25,045 nucleotides of DNA from a virus, in IMG/VR virus record IMGVR_UViG_3300042343_001366, positions 1 through 25,045 of that record; one strand, written 5' to 3'. Under the pieces are notes generated by a model. It was not told where the DNA came from. It made no database searches and saw only the letters and a program-made list of their open reading frames with translations. Positions 6,087-13,964 of this stretch are shown here, in pieces; the first letter of the stretch is position 1, and each line of letters begins with the position of its first letter. A program made the translations under genes and the position numbers.

Positions 6087-6889
6087 TTCAATTGTGCTTT
6101 ACGTGTTTTTAGATAGTCTTGATTTTCATAATACTCTACCAATTGGTTTCTGTCAAATGTTTTAATTGTATTCCACAGAGTCCAATTGTTATTGAAGTTT
6201 GGATTACTAAACCAAGAGTTGTGAGTTCTACCGTGTTCCAAGTGATAGACATAGTTATCAATTCTTGCAATACGATTTCCCAAAGTACTCATACGAAAAT
6301 AAAACTCATCATCTTCGCATCCCCAGGAAACAAAGTTTTCATTCATCATATAGGAATCAATATACTTCTGCCTATTGATAAACTGTGTCCATCCAATTGT
6401 AGAGTTGGATAGTGTTTTATTTCTGTCAAGAACAGATATATCCAACTTATTCATAAAGTCTTCAAAGATATCCATATTGTATTCTGCTCTCCACTGATAG
6501 ATTCCACATCCATATGGATATACTACATCTGCATGTCCATCGTTAATTGCACCATATGCCTGGTGGTATGAAGACAGTGGAAGGATACAATCAGCATCAT
6601 AGTTTGCAACAACTTTTGTATCCGAAGCAACTATCAAATCATTTAAAACTTTACTCTTGCAGAATAAAGGATCATTATTTTCCTCATACAAATGAGTTAG
6701 ATTTTCTGTACTAACCCTTTTTTTAATCTCAGGTAGAGCTCTAAACTTAAATGTATTGCGACCAGAAACTTCCTTTACAATCACTTTTGCAGGAACGTAT
6801 GCAAGAAGATAAGAAACAGATGAAATAATATTTCTCAACCTATCTTCGGTTTCGATTCTAGTTGGAATTAAGAAAGTTAAATCCATCAT
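6083..6889 (-). CDS. GT2/GT7C-like glycosyltransferase
   Basis: The 268-aa protein begins DLTFLIPTR, the first strand of GT-A family transferases. It has an acidic DxD motif in VVANYDADC (about 110-118) and a C-terminal WGCEDDEFYFRMSTLG, the motif of the galactosyltransferase C-terminal (GT7C) region, followed by HLEHGRTH, whose histidines could bind metal. It should transfer a hexose or N-acetylhexosamine from a nucleotide sugar at the cytoplasmic membrane face. It is sandwiched between two GT11 genes with ATGA overlaps on both sides, suggesting ordered assembly of one branch. A sigma70-like promoter lies within its last codons (6128-6156). Confidence 0.82.
   Translation of the reverse strand: MMDLTFLIPTRIETEDRLRNIISSVSYLLAYVPAKVIVKEVSGRNTFKFRALPEIKKRVSTENLTHLYEENNDPLFCKSKVLNDLIVASDTKVVANYDADCILPLSSYHQAYGAINDGHADVVYPYGCGIYQWRAEYNMDIFEDFMNKLDISVLDRNKTLSNSTIGWTQFINRQKYIDSYMMNENFVSWGCEDDEFYFRMSTLGNRIARIDNYVYHLEHGRTHNSWFSNPNFNNNWTLWNTIKTFDRNQLVEYYENQDYLKTRKAQLK
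6128..6156 (-). promoter_or_regulatory. Internal sigma70-like promoter in the GT2-like gene
   Basis: Minus strand TTGACA (6156-6151), a 17-nt spacer and TATTAT (6133-6128), inside the 3' end of the GT2-like gene and about 40 nt before the downstream GT11 start. Good hexamers at ideal spacing, but in coding sequence, so chance is not excluded. Confidence 0.4.
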
Positions 6890-7740
6890 AGTCTTATAAT
6901 CTCTCTTTCAACAATATTCATACCAGGAACATAATATCCTTCAGTATCAATGTGAGAAAGAGCAGGTCCAAACCATGGTTTAGGAATAAAAATTTGCTTA
7001 TCCTTCTTTCCACCAACCCAAGCAATCCACCAAGAGAAAGTACTATTCGCAATAATGAAATCGTCACATAGAGTTCCAACAGCAAAATCAAAATGAGGTT
7101 TATACACATTTTCAGGTGCATCGTCATTGAATATAAAATTATCTCCAATAAAGACGGTTTTACACCATTCAATATCATCAGAAGTTATAACATATTGACG
7201 TTCCTTTCCAAGTTTTTCCATACACTCTCTATAGTATGATTCTACACAAGGAGGGTGATGATCTTGAAACTTAATGTAGTCACCCCGTCGAACACTTACA
7301 CATACAGGATTCTGGGTTCCTTTATCTTTATGAAACTTTGATGCTGCTTCAACTAGGTGCTCACGCACTACAAAGTCTTTACGGAGTTCTTCTTCAGCAT
7401 TTTTAAAATAGTGGTATGACTCAAAATGCCCAAGAAGACTTGAATTATCTGGACATTCATTAAAGAGTTCTTCACAAAATTCCGCTTGGTGTACATCAAT
7501 ATCATATCCATCAACTTCACCAAATCTACCATCCAGATAGTTCATCTCAAAAAGATGCTGAAGTTGATGATATACAGTTACAGTATTTCCATCAACTTGT
7601 TGATCAAACCAAGTTGCCTTTGAATGATCGGGAATACAGAAGTCATATCCCATATTCTTAGCAATCCCAACTAAAGCAGCATACTGAAATAATTGATTTC
7701 CCAGTCTACCCTTTTGTCCCAACTTATTCATACCAATCAT
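6886..7740 (-). CDS. GT11-family glycosyltransferase (alpha-1,2-fucosyltransferase-like), copy 1
   Basis: From ATG at 7740 the product is 284 aa, with a GGAG site 7 nt upstream; a TTG at 7746 is a weaker alternative. The GT11 motifs are GRLGNQLFQYAALVG near the N-terminus, CVSVRRGDYI for the nucleotide site, and LCDDFIIANSTFSWWIAWV near the C-terminus. Family members are GDP-fucose-dependent alpha-1,2-transferases. It follows the cupin gene and overlaps the next gene by ATGA. A paralogue lies two genes downstream (5268-6086), so two similar linkages or two acceptors are likely. GDP-L-galactose from the epimerase at 15998-17098 is a candidate donor. Confidence 0.9.
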   Translation of the reverse strand: MIGMNKLGQKGRLGNQLFQYAALVGIAKNMGYDFCIPDHSKATWFDQQVDGNTVTVYHQLQHLFEMNYLDGRFGEVDGYDIDVHQAEFCEELFNECPDNSSLLGHFESYHYFKNAEEELRKDFVVREHLVEAASKFHKDKGTQNPVCVSVRRGDYIKFQDHHPPCVESYYRECMEKLGKERQYVITSDDIEWCKTVFIGDNFIFNDDAPENVYKPHFDFAVGTLCDDFIIANSTFSWWIAWVGGKKDKQIFIPKPWFGPALSHIDTEGYYVPGMNIVEREIIRL

Positions 7741-7742
7741 AA

Positions 7743-8096
7743 TCAATCTCCTTTAATAATTCTGTAACTATCCTCATCAAAGTGCTGAGTAGAAAATTCA
7801 AATAATTCTGTATCCTCTAGAGCAATCATCTGATGACGAAGACCAGGATAAATGTGAAAATTATCTCCCTTCTTTAAGAAAATAATATTAGCAAGTTCTC
7901 TATTATCATTATCAGAATATAACAACTTTATGCATCCAGATTGAATGTAAAAAGTTTCATCTTTTAATTTATGATAATGCCAAGAGCATTTTCTTCCCTG
8001 TGCGAAGTATAAAAGTTTACCACAGTATTGCTCATTGTTTACAATCCATTTTTCAAATCCCCATCCCTTAGGGACAAATTTAATTGAAGAACTCAT
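7743..8096 (-). CDS. Cupin-fold protein, mannose-6-phosphate isomerase type II-like
   Basis: The start is ATG at 8096 (MSSSIKFVPKGWGFEKWIV), giving 117 aa; a longer ORF runs into the HAD gene and is less likely. The W-G-x-E-K-W start and the two cupin boxes, CSWHYHKLKDETFYIQSG and KKGDNFHIYPGLRHQMIALE, give the metal ligands H-x-H-x(5)-E and a later H. This resembles the C-terminal cupin of mannose-6-phosphate isomerase/GDP-mannose pyrophosphorylase proteins. It may isomerise a sugar phosphate or epimerise a nucleotide sugar. A mannose branch would feed GDP-mannose to the 3,5-epimerase, but this is inference. It overlaps the HAD gene by 17 nt. Confidence 0.75.
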   Translation of the reverse strand: MSSSIKFVPKGWGFEKWIVNNEQYCGKLLYFAQGRKCSWHYHKLKDETFYIQSGCIKLLYSDNDNRELANIIFLKKGDNFHIYPGLRHQMIALEDTELFEFSTQHFDEDSYRIIKGD

Positions 8097-8412
8097 TAGA
8101 ATTGATACCCTTATCGTCAATGTAAAAGTCGCCAGAGGGTTTACCCATGTGAAGTTCGTGAAACTTGCAACCCCAATTTATGAGTTGATTATAAGTTAGA
8201 TTATAAAATTCTTTATGTGCTAACATCCTAGAATCACCGTGCCTTCCCATACCTCTAGCAGTGAGATATACGATAGTATGTCCCTCTTCGTATAGTTTAT
8301 TTATTTTTTCAATTCTACCTGGGATTGGAACACTAATAGAGTAATCGCCATCGTGATGCATATTACTTGGTTTATCGCAAATTGTCCCATCAATGTCAAC
8401 AACGTATTTCAT
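8080..8412 (-). CDS. Small HAD-superfamily phosphatase
   Basis: The 110-aa product opens KYVVDIDGTICD, HAD motif I with nucleophile D6 and acid D8. Motif II is YLTARG, and motif III/IV lies in the conserved K-P-x-x-D-F-Y-I-D-D stretch. The protein is a minimal HAD with little cap, of the kind found in capsule and LPS loci. In a heptose pathway a phosphatase must remove the C7 phosphate from heptose-1,7-bisphosphate (GmhB role), and this enzyme lies directly after the nucleotidyltransferase, so that role is a reasonable guess; it is not close to GmhB by motifs. SD AAGGAG is 6 nt from ATG; it overlaps both neighbours by 17 nt. Confidence 0.85.
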   Translation of the reverse strand: MKYVVDIDGTICDKPSNMHHDGDYSISVPIPGRIEKINKLYEEGHTIVYLTARGMGRHGDSRMLAHKEFYNLTYNQLINWGCKFHELHMGKPSGDFYIDDKGINSNEFFN

Positions 8413-8800
8413 GAATTCTCCTTATAATATCAGTAGTAGAATATCCACCAACTCTATCTAAGAATCTTACTTCCTTAGCAAATTGTCTACCAACAACATC
8501 ACCATTTCTCCAGTCACCACCTACAAGGAGAATGTCTGGAGAATAAAGTTGAATTAGATTCTCAAGTTCTTGACGACTACCAAATGGAATTACAATATCA
8601 ATATGTTTATTTGATTCCAACATTGCCTTACGAAAAGACAATGAATTTACTGGACGATTAGGTCCTTTATCATTACGAACTTTTTGGTCCTCATCGATAC
8701 CAACAATCAAACGATTACCAAGAGATTTGGCAATCTTGAATAATTCCATATGTCCTGGATGCAATATATCAAAGCATCCATTTGTCCATACTGTAATCAT
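8396..8800 (-). CDS. Heptose-1-phosphate nucleotidyltransferase (HldC / HldE C-terminal-like)
   Basis: The 134-aa protein has TNGCFDILHPGHMELF (6-21) with the HxGH nucleotide-binding signature of the cytidylyltransferase-like superfamily, a conserved GIDEDQKVRNDKGPNRPV segment, VVIPF-like and LLVGGDW segments, and a C-terminal YSTTDIIRRI matching the S-T-T-x-I-I motif of RfaE domain II. The RfaE-II family joins heptose-1-phosphate to ATP (ADP-heptose) or a related nucleotide. Size equals a stand-alone domain (HldC type), not the fused HldE. The kinase half is encoded two genes upstream. ATGA overlap with the epimerase gene couples their translation. Confidence 0.9.
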   Translation of the reverse strand: MITVWTNGCFDILHPGHMELFKIAKSLGNRLIVGIDEDQKVRNDKGPNRPVNSLSFRKAMLESNKHIDIVIPFGSRQELENLIQLYSPDILLVGGDWRNGDVVGRQFAKEVRFLDRVGGYSTTDIIRRIHEIRC

Positions 8801-9579
8801 TTAAGGTAGTCCTCTACGGGCATAAACTTATAATCCCCCCATTCACATTTTGCTTTAGTGTAGTCTTGATACTTACCAACCAAATGGTCAGGGAAAGGAA
8901 TATAGTTAATATCACCATTATACTTCTTTGCAACACATTCTGCAACATGTTGGAAACTCACAGGATTGCTAGTTCCTAGATCATAGATTCCAGATCCTTT
9001 CTCATTGTTAAGGACAACATCAACAACGTCATTAACACAAATAAAATCTCTCAAAAACTTATCCGATCCTTCAAACAAATTAAGTTTTCCAGTCTCTTTT
9101 ATTTGCTTTGCAAATTTACTTACTGGACTTGCTTGGTCTCCCTTACTGTCTTCACCATTACCATAGACATTAAAATATCTAAAACCTTGTATCAAAGAGA
9201 AGTCATTAATATGATCCTGAACCCAATAATCTATTTGTAGTTTTGAAATAGCATAGTAGTTCAATGGATTGAAGATGCCTTGAAGATTTCCATAAACAGA
9301 TGCTGAGGATGCATACTTAACTGGAATTTTATATTCAATGGCTTTCTCAAATAATCTAAGCGTGAAATCAACATTATATTTGTGTATCTTGTTTATGTCA
9401 GTTTCAACTGTGCTTGAGATAGCACCCTGATGAAGTATTAGTTGCACTTTATCCCAGTCATTGTATTCATTTAAAAAATTAAATGCTCCACCAATACCAA
9501 CCCGATAAAGGTTCTCTTTATCAAGTTTATCCAAAAAAGCATTTCCAATAAATCCATTGTAACCAGTCAGAATAATCAT
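8797..9579 (-). CDS. hldD: ADP-glycero-manno-heptose 6-epimerase-like (HldD)
   Basis: The 260-aa short-chain dehydrogenase has the Rossmann GYNGFIGNA motif (6-14), HQGAISSTVETD, SSASVYGN, catalytic YYAISK (YxxxK), GFRYFNVYG and FEGSDKFLRDFICVNDVVDV; the last two blocks are diagnostic of HldD/RfaD. HldD converts ADP-D-glycero-D-manno-heptose to the L-glycero form using bound NADP. The protein is about 50 residues shorter than bacterial HldD (around 310), the deficit falling in the mid and N-terminal loops, but all catalytic blocks remain. It sits between the kinase and the nucleotidyltransferase genes, with ATGA overlaps on both sides, completing an ADP-heptose module. Confidence 0.9.
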   Translation of the reverse strand: MIILTGYNGFIGNAFLDKLDKENLYRVGIGGAFNFLNEYNDWDKVQLILHQGAISSTVETDINKIHKYNVDFTLRLFEKAIEYKIPVKYASSASVYGNLQGIFNPLNYYAISKLQIDYWVQDHINDFSLIQGFRYFNVYGNGEDSKGDQASPVSKFAKQIKETGKLNLFEGSDKFLRDFICVNDVVDVVLNNEKGSGIYDLGTSNPVSFQHVAECVAKKYNGDINYIPFPDHLVGKYQDYTKAKCEWGDYKFMPVEDYLK

Positions 9580-10307
9580 AGGACTGCTACTCCTTTTTGA
9601 GTTACTACTTTAGATGCACATTCATTTGCATATACAATACTCTTATCAATATTGTCTGTTTCTATAAATTTTACTACTAGTGCTGCCATGAAAGTATCAC
9701 CAGCACCAGATAGATCTTTAACTTCTACTTTTTTAGTTGGGTATCTTTTTCCTTTATACTCACATCCAAGACCCCCCATAGTATGGATGATCTTTTCCTT
9801 TATCTCACTTGTCAAATACTTTTCAGAATTACGATACTCATAATCATTGATTTTAATAAACCTTGCTTCCTTCACCCAATCACCAAGAATTTTCTTTGTA
9901 TCTATAAACACATTACTATGATTAGAACAAATATATGAAATGTCATCTTCAAGAAGAAACCCTTTATTATAATCTGAAATAACGACTAAATCATAATCCA
10001 AATCAAGATCTTTAACATTTAATCTAGGAGTTGGTTGTGTTGTATCTACTCGAAAGAACATATGATTACTCTCTCGATGCACATATCTTGTTTTTACAAT
10101 CTCATACCAATTAGAATTGGTTGTTATGTTAATTACCTTTCCAGAAAGACTCTCAATATTTCTACGAACATTACCAGCCATCCCAGGGTTTTCCCTCTGG
10201 TCTACAATATTCAGAACGGGAACAGGTGCTTCTGGGCAAAGTCTATTGGAATCACAATAGACAAATACATCTCTACAAGTCTCACCAATAACTAGTATAC
10301 TACTCAT
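9576..10307 (-). CDS. hldA: Heptose-7-phosphate 1-kinase (HldA / HldE N-terminal-like)
   Basis: The 243-aa PfkB-family protein opens ILVIGETCRDVFVY and continues CPEAPVPVLNI, GMAGNVRRNIESL and KTRYVHRESNHMFFRVD, the blocks that mark the RfaE/HldE kinase domain rather than ribokinase. VVISDYNKG and KDLSGAGDTFMAALV supply the phosphate-binding and catalytic GAGD motif. It should phosphorylate D-glycero-D-manno-heptose-7-phosphate at C1. It is about 70 residues shorter than the usual kinase domain, a compaction also seen in its HldD neighbour. It starts with an ATGA overlap on the GT9-like gene. GmhA, which makes its substrate from sedoheptulose-7-phosphate, is not in the window. Confidence 0.88.
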   Translation of the reverse strand: MSSILVIGETCRDVFVYCDSNRLCPEAPVPVLNIVDQRENPGMAGNVRRNIESLSGKVINITTNSNWYEIVKTRYVHRESNHMFFRVDTTQPTPRLNVKDLDLDYDLVVISDYNKGFLLEDDISYICSNHSNVFIDTKKILGDWVKEARFIKINDYEYRNSEKYLTSEIKEKIIHTMGGLGCEYKGKRYPTKKVEVKDLSGAGDTFMAALVVKFIETDNIDKSIVYANECASKVVTQKGVAVL

Positions 10308-11116
10308 GGTCTTCCAATGTATGGTTTATAAAATTGCTTTACTTCTTCGGGAGAATGTGGAAGGAATGCTCGAAATAACCAATTATTCCATCCAGTAAAG
10401 TTTGGTGATGTTTTAATAAACAAGTTTTCTTTTGGAAGTGCTTTTGCCGCAAGAATACTACAGAAAGAATCGCAACCAGCATAATAATTACAATTGGCAA
10501 CCAAGTCTTTTACTTTAATAATGGGTTCATTAATAAACTGCTCTTGATTCTCAATTGCAAGATCTACTTTATGATCGGAGATAATCTTGACACAATAACC
10601 AGTTTCTCTTGATAACTGATTCACAAACTCAACATCATCATCAGTAATGTGTGCGATGTCACTTCTTGGTCTGGTTGATGTTGGGTAATGAAAGACGATG
10701 TAGTTGTCATCAATTCTATCGGCGTGTTTGATAAAAGACGATTCTTGGAATGGTCTTGTGTCATCCAGAAACATACTTACAGCATCAACTATCTGAAGAT
10801 TTTGATTATCCCAATCACTCTCGATACCAAATAGTTTTAACCCAACTTTAAAGTTACGTTCAAAGTCAGGTCTAAAATGCCAAAAAGGGACAGCAATAGG
10901 ATCAAGCGTTGCCATTGCTGCCTTTCCAGTTTCATCATCAATAACATATTGAGAGATAAGATTTGGATATGATGGGTTATTCTCCAACAAATCTTTCATC
11001 ACATATCCAAATCTACATGCCCAATAGATTTCAGTTATGCTTTCTTTCTCATCTTTTGTAAGAATGGAATCGAGAAAAAATAAATCCCCGATTCCTAGGG
11101 ACACATATGTTTTCAT
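10304..11116 (-). CDS. GT9-like (heptosyltransferase-type) glycosyltransferase, copy 2
   Basis: The 270-aa protein begins KTYVSLGIGDLFFLDSIL, matching the G-x-G-D loop at the start of ADP-heptose:LPS heptosyltransferases. A C-terminal YAGCDSFCSILAAKALPKENL corresponds to their donor-binding G-x-D-S-x-x-x-x-x-A-A region. Two Rossmann-like halves fit a GT-B fold. It is a diverged paralogue of the gene at 13957-14664, which has GIGDVFFLQKV at the same place. Being next to the ADP-heptose genes, heptose transfer is the natural guess. Its ATG overlaps the TGA of the thiamine enzyme gene by one base. Confidence 0.7.
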   Translation of the reverse strand: MKTYVSLGIGDLFFLDSILTKDEKESITEIYWACRFGYVMKDLLENNPSYPNLISQYVIDDETGKAAMATLDPIAVPFWHFRPDFERNFKVGLKLFGIESDWDNQNLQIVDAVSMFLDDTRPFQESSFIKHADRIDDNYIVFHYPTSTRPRSDIAHITDDDVEFVNQLSRETGYCVKIISDHKVDLAIENQEQFINEPIIKVKDLVANCNYYAGCDSFCSILAAKALPKENLFIKTSPNFTGWNNWLFRAFLPHSPEEVKQFYKPYIGRP

Positions 11117-12324
11117 CAGTGGAACTTTTTGTGCTCTACAATCATCACAGGACCATCACTATCTTTGGCATACCTATACATATCCAAAGCTTCCTCTGGA
11201 GTTTGAGGGTCAAGAACAGGGAAATCTACCAACTCTTGGAATACTTTTGTAAAGTCCTGAGAATGAGTAGGTCCAGAATAGAACAGTCCACCATCATCAA
11301 CAACAGTTTTTAGAATGATAGGAACTTTAAATTCTCCGTGTGAGATTCTTTCAATTTTATCTACATGATTGCCAATGGCATCGGCAGCAACCAACATAAA
11401 GTCATGCCGTTCAAAATAAACAACTGGTTTAAAACCTTCAAATGACATACCAATTGCAAGACCAACCATTAGATTTTCTGCAACGGGAGTTTCAATCTTT
11501 TGGTCATCAGGAACATTCTTGAGAGTTCCCATTGCATCACCAGGAATGAGACTATATCCAATAAAGATTGCACCATCTTCACCAAGTTCAGTCATACCCT
11601 GAGTTACTGCATCCTTGAACTTTATATCAAGGGGATGATAATCAACTGGTTTTGGATACTCGCGCTTAGGAAGAAGAGGGAAATACTCCTCATCAGTTCG
11701 CATAATTTCCTTCATCACCTTCAAGTCGGCAAAGTTACCAGTACGAATGTGAGGGCGAGTCTTAGTGTAATGGTAGCGAACAACGCAAGAAGGCCAATCA
11801 AGGTCTTTATCAGTTCCCCAGCGACGTTCTTTTGGTGCTTCTACTGCCATTCTGTCATCTTCTATCACAAAGGTGCAGGGAAGATCGAATCCATCCACAT
11901 AACGCACTGCTTCTGCAAAGTGCCCAGTATCTTCAGTTCCATCACCAAGGAAGCACCAAACCTTTTGAGTTGATCCCTTACGCTTCAATGCCCAAGCAAT
12001 GCCTACAGCAATTGCAACAGGTCCACCAATAATAGCAGAGACGTAGAAGTTACGTTCACGATCAAACATAAACATACTTCGACCATTAAGAATTTTATTC
12101 TCAACTTCTTCTGGAGGAAGACCGTGCAACAAGGCATGGTACATATTTCTATGAGTGGATAAAACGTAATCCCCCTCATTAATGTTCGAAAAAATATCAA
12201 TCAATTGCTCTTCATTACCACCAGGAAGGTGGAGGGCAAAAGGCAAACGACCAGCATCGTGATGTTCTGCGATCTTATCTACAAAAGAACGAAGACCTTC
12301 AGGCGTCCAATCAGTTCCTCTCAT
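11116..12324 (-). CDS. Fused E1alpha/E1beta-like thiamine-diphosphate enzyme, compact
   Basis: The 402-aa protein joins two halves of 2-oxoacid dehydrogenase E1. Residues 50-230 resemble E1alpha, with the FDRERNFY region and the ThDP/Mg motif beginning GDG at 127-129 and ending EDD at 155-157, where relatives have NN. Residues 231-402 resemble E1beta's pyrimidine-binding domain, with E283 in TPVAENLMVGLAIG as the expected cofactor-activating Glu and THSQDF. The transketolase C-terminal domain that binds E2 is missing, and the total is far below alpha plus beta (about 650). No E2 or E3 gene is seen. A carboligase or decarboxylase acting on a sugar precursor is more likely than a dehydrogenase complex. 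Confidence 0.85.
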   Translation of the reverse strand: MRGTDWTPEGLRSFVDKIAEHHDAGRLPFALHLPGGNEEQLIDIFSNINEGDYVLSTHRNMYHALLHGLPPEEVENKILNGRSMFMFDRERNFYVSAIIGGPVAIAVGIAWALKRKGSTQKVWCFLGDGTEDTGHFAEAVRYVDGFDLPCTFVIEDDRMAVEAPKERRWGTDKDLDWPSCVVRYHYTKTRPHIRTGNFADLKVMKEIMRTDEEYFPLLPKREYPKPVDYHPLDIKFKDAVTQGMTELGEDGAIFIGYSLIPGDAMGTLKNVPDDQKIETPVAENLMVGLAIGMSFEGFKPVVYFERHDFMLVAADAIGNHVDKIERISHGEFKVPIILKTVVDDGGLFYSGPTHSQDFTKVFQELVDFPVLDPQTPEEALDMYRYAKDSDGPVMIVEHKKFH

Positions 12325-12327
12325 CTA

Positions 12328-13338
12328 TTATACTCCTATTTCGACAATAATTCTACCAGCATTTCCTGACTTAAGCAAGTCGAATGCATCATTTACTTCA
12401 TCTAGTTTGAAACGATGTGTAACAAATTGCTTGATATCTAACAAACCTTCTTTATGCATACGAACATAACGAGGGATATCTTCTGCAGGATTGGTCTTTC
12501 CACCTTGAGTTGCTTTAATACTTTGACCCATACCATTAAAAAGGTTAAGTGCATTCATAATCTCAATACCACGTCCAGGAGCTGGTTGCCCAACTAGAAC
12601 CATACGCCCTTTACCAGAAAGTTTTGATGCACACTCACTAATAACTTCAGGAATACCTGTAGTATCAATAATTACATCTACACTTTCCTCCAAATTGTTG
12701 ATAGAGTTAGTAAAGAGAGATGCTCCAGCAGTAAAGCAAAGATCTCTCTTTGTCACATTATTATCAATTGCATAGATTGGGCACGCACTCTTAAGTGCTG
12801 CTGCTTGAATCAAGTTCAATCCAACACCACCACATCCAACAACAGCAACGCTTTCACCAAACTTAAGATCAATCTCATTATCAATAATTCCCATTGCAGT
12901 CGTCAGAGCACAACCGAGAATTGCACACAAATCTTCTGGAGTATCTTGAGGGACAGTAGTTAGTCTATTTTCGGATACAATAGAATACTCACTTAAAGTA
13001 GTTACTTTACCACTACTCATCGATTTTCCATCGAGAACATATGATGGAAATGGTGCTTCAATTCCAGTTCCAGGTCTCCAATGCATCACAACCTTATCAC
13101 CAACTTTAACTGTGGTTACACCAGGTCCAACTTCTTCAACAATGCCACATCCTTCATGACCCATTAGATGAGGAAGAAACTTTGCATTTCCCTTATGACC
13201 ACGAATTTCATGGAGTTGTGCGCCACACAAACCACTTACAAGTATCTTAACAAGAACCTGACCCACCTTTAGTTCAGTCAATTCAACATCTCTAATCGCA
13301 AGAGGTGCATCAATTTTTTCTAATACAACAGCTTTCAT
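12328..13338 (-). CDS. Zinc-type medium-chain dehydrogenase
   Basis: The 336-aa MDR-family protein has catalytic zinc ligands C38 (SGLCGAQLHE) and H61-E62 (MGHEGCGIVEEVG), plus a Rossmann motif VAVVGCGGVGLNLIQAA (about 165-181). The four-cysteine structural zinc loop of classical alcohol dehydrogenases is absent, since the stretch after VMHW is P/G-rich without Cys. It should oxidise or reduce an alcohol/ketone with NAD(P). It begins with an ATGA overlap on the methyltransferase gene and is followed 3 nt later by the thiamine enzyme, so the two probably act in succession on one sugar or on a small acyl/ketol substituent. Confidence 0.88.
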   Translation of the reverse strand: MKAVVLEKIDAPLAIRDVELTELKVGQVLVKILVSGLCGAQLHEIRGHKGNAKFLPHLMGHEGCGIVEEVGPGVTTVKVGDKVVMHWRPGTGIEAPFPSYVLDGKSMSSGKVTTLSEYSIVSENRLTTVPQDTPEDLCAILGCALTTAMGIIDNEIDLKFGESVAVVGCGGVGLNLIQAAALKSACPIYAIDNNVTKRDLCFTAGASLFTNSINNLEESVDVIIDTTGIPEVISECASKLSGKGRMVLVGQPAPGRGIEIMNALNLFNGMGQSIKATQGGKTNPAEDIPRYVRMHKEGLLDIKQFVTHRFKLDEVNDAFDLLKSGNAGRIIVEIGV

Positions 13339-13964
13339 ACTTTTACTTTTTTAAAAACACAAGTCAAAATGTTAGATTCTTCTTCCTTATTTTTACGAAT
13401 AGTATCTTCTACATTGCTAGAAGATATAATTTCATATCCCATTCTGTTCATAAATGTAACCAATGATTTTTTATCAAAGTGCCAAAGGTGTTCATTTGGT
13501 CTCCTATGTTTCCAATTCTCAAACCACTCATCGTTTTTATAGTGGCAATGAGGAACAGAAATGCACACAGCACTACACTTCAAATCACGAACAAAATCAA
13601 TGTCTTCAAAGTGTTCGAGAGAATCAAAGAAAGTAATTACATCATAAAAATTTTCTGTAATACTTTCAACTTGAGTACATCCATTTGGAATAGGATAGGT
13701 TGAAATATCATACCCATAACATTCGGGAACAATATTATTACAGACTTTCAAAAAAGATCCATCACCATAACCAACATCAAGAATACTTTTTGGAACTCGA
13801 TTAAGAGATCCAATAATATTACCTAAACGCAAATATCCCATATAAGTTGGAAGTTCTCCATACTTAACATAGCGAGTATTCACATAATCTTTATCATAAT
13901 CGATGTGTTGTTTATCTACCTGATAGACAATTCCATCTATGTTCTTTGAATAATTTTCAAGCAT
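13335..13964 (-). CDS. Class I SAM-dependent methyltransferase
   Basis: The 209-aa protein has motif I SILDVGYGDGSFLKVC (about 60-75) and a motif II/III region VITFFDSLEHFEDI, followed by CISVPH, as in Methyltransf_23-type enzymes of polysaccharide and ubiquinone pathways. These O- or C-methylate sugars at an early or capping step. The N-terminal region (NTRYVKYGELPTYMGYLRLG) resembles sugar methyltransferases with an additional substrate-binding lid. It overlaps the upstream GT9-like gene by 8 nt and the dehydrogenase gene by 4. Substrate unknown. Confidence 0.85.
   Translation of the reverse strand: MLENYSKNIDGIVYQVDKQHIDYDKDYVNTRYVKYGELPTYMGYLRLGNIIGSLNRVPKSILDVGYGDGSFLKVCNNIVPECYGYDISTYPIPNGCTQVESITENFYDVITFFDSLEHFEDIDFVRDLKCSAVCISVPHCHYKNDEWFENWKHRRPNEHLWHFDKKSLVTFMNRMGYEIISSSNVEDTIRKNKEEESNILTCVFKKVKV

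Noticed and set aside
8298-8305. AATAAATA late-promoter-like octamer in the HAD gene
   Set aside because: Inside an AT-rich coding stretch with no start codon at suitable distance; likely chance.
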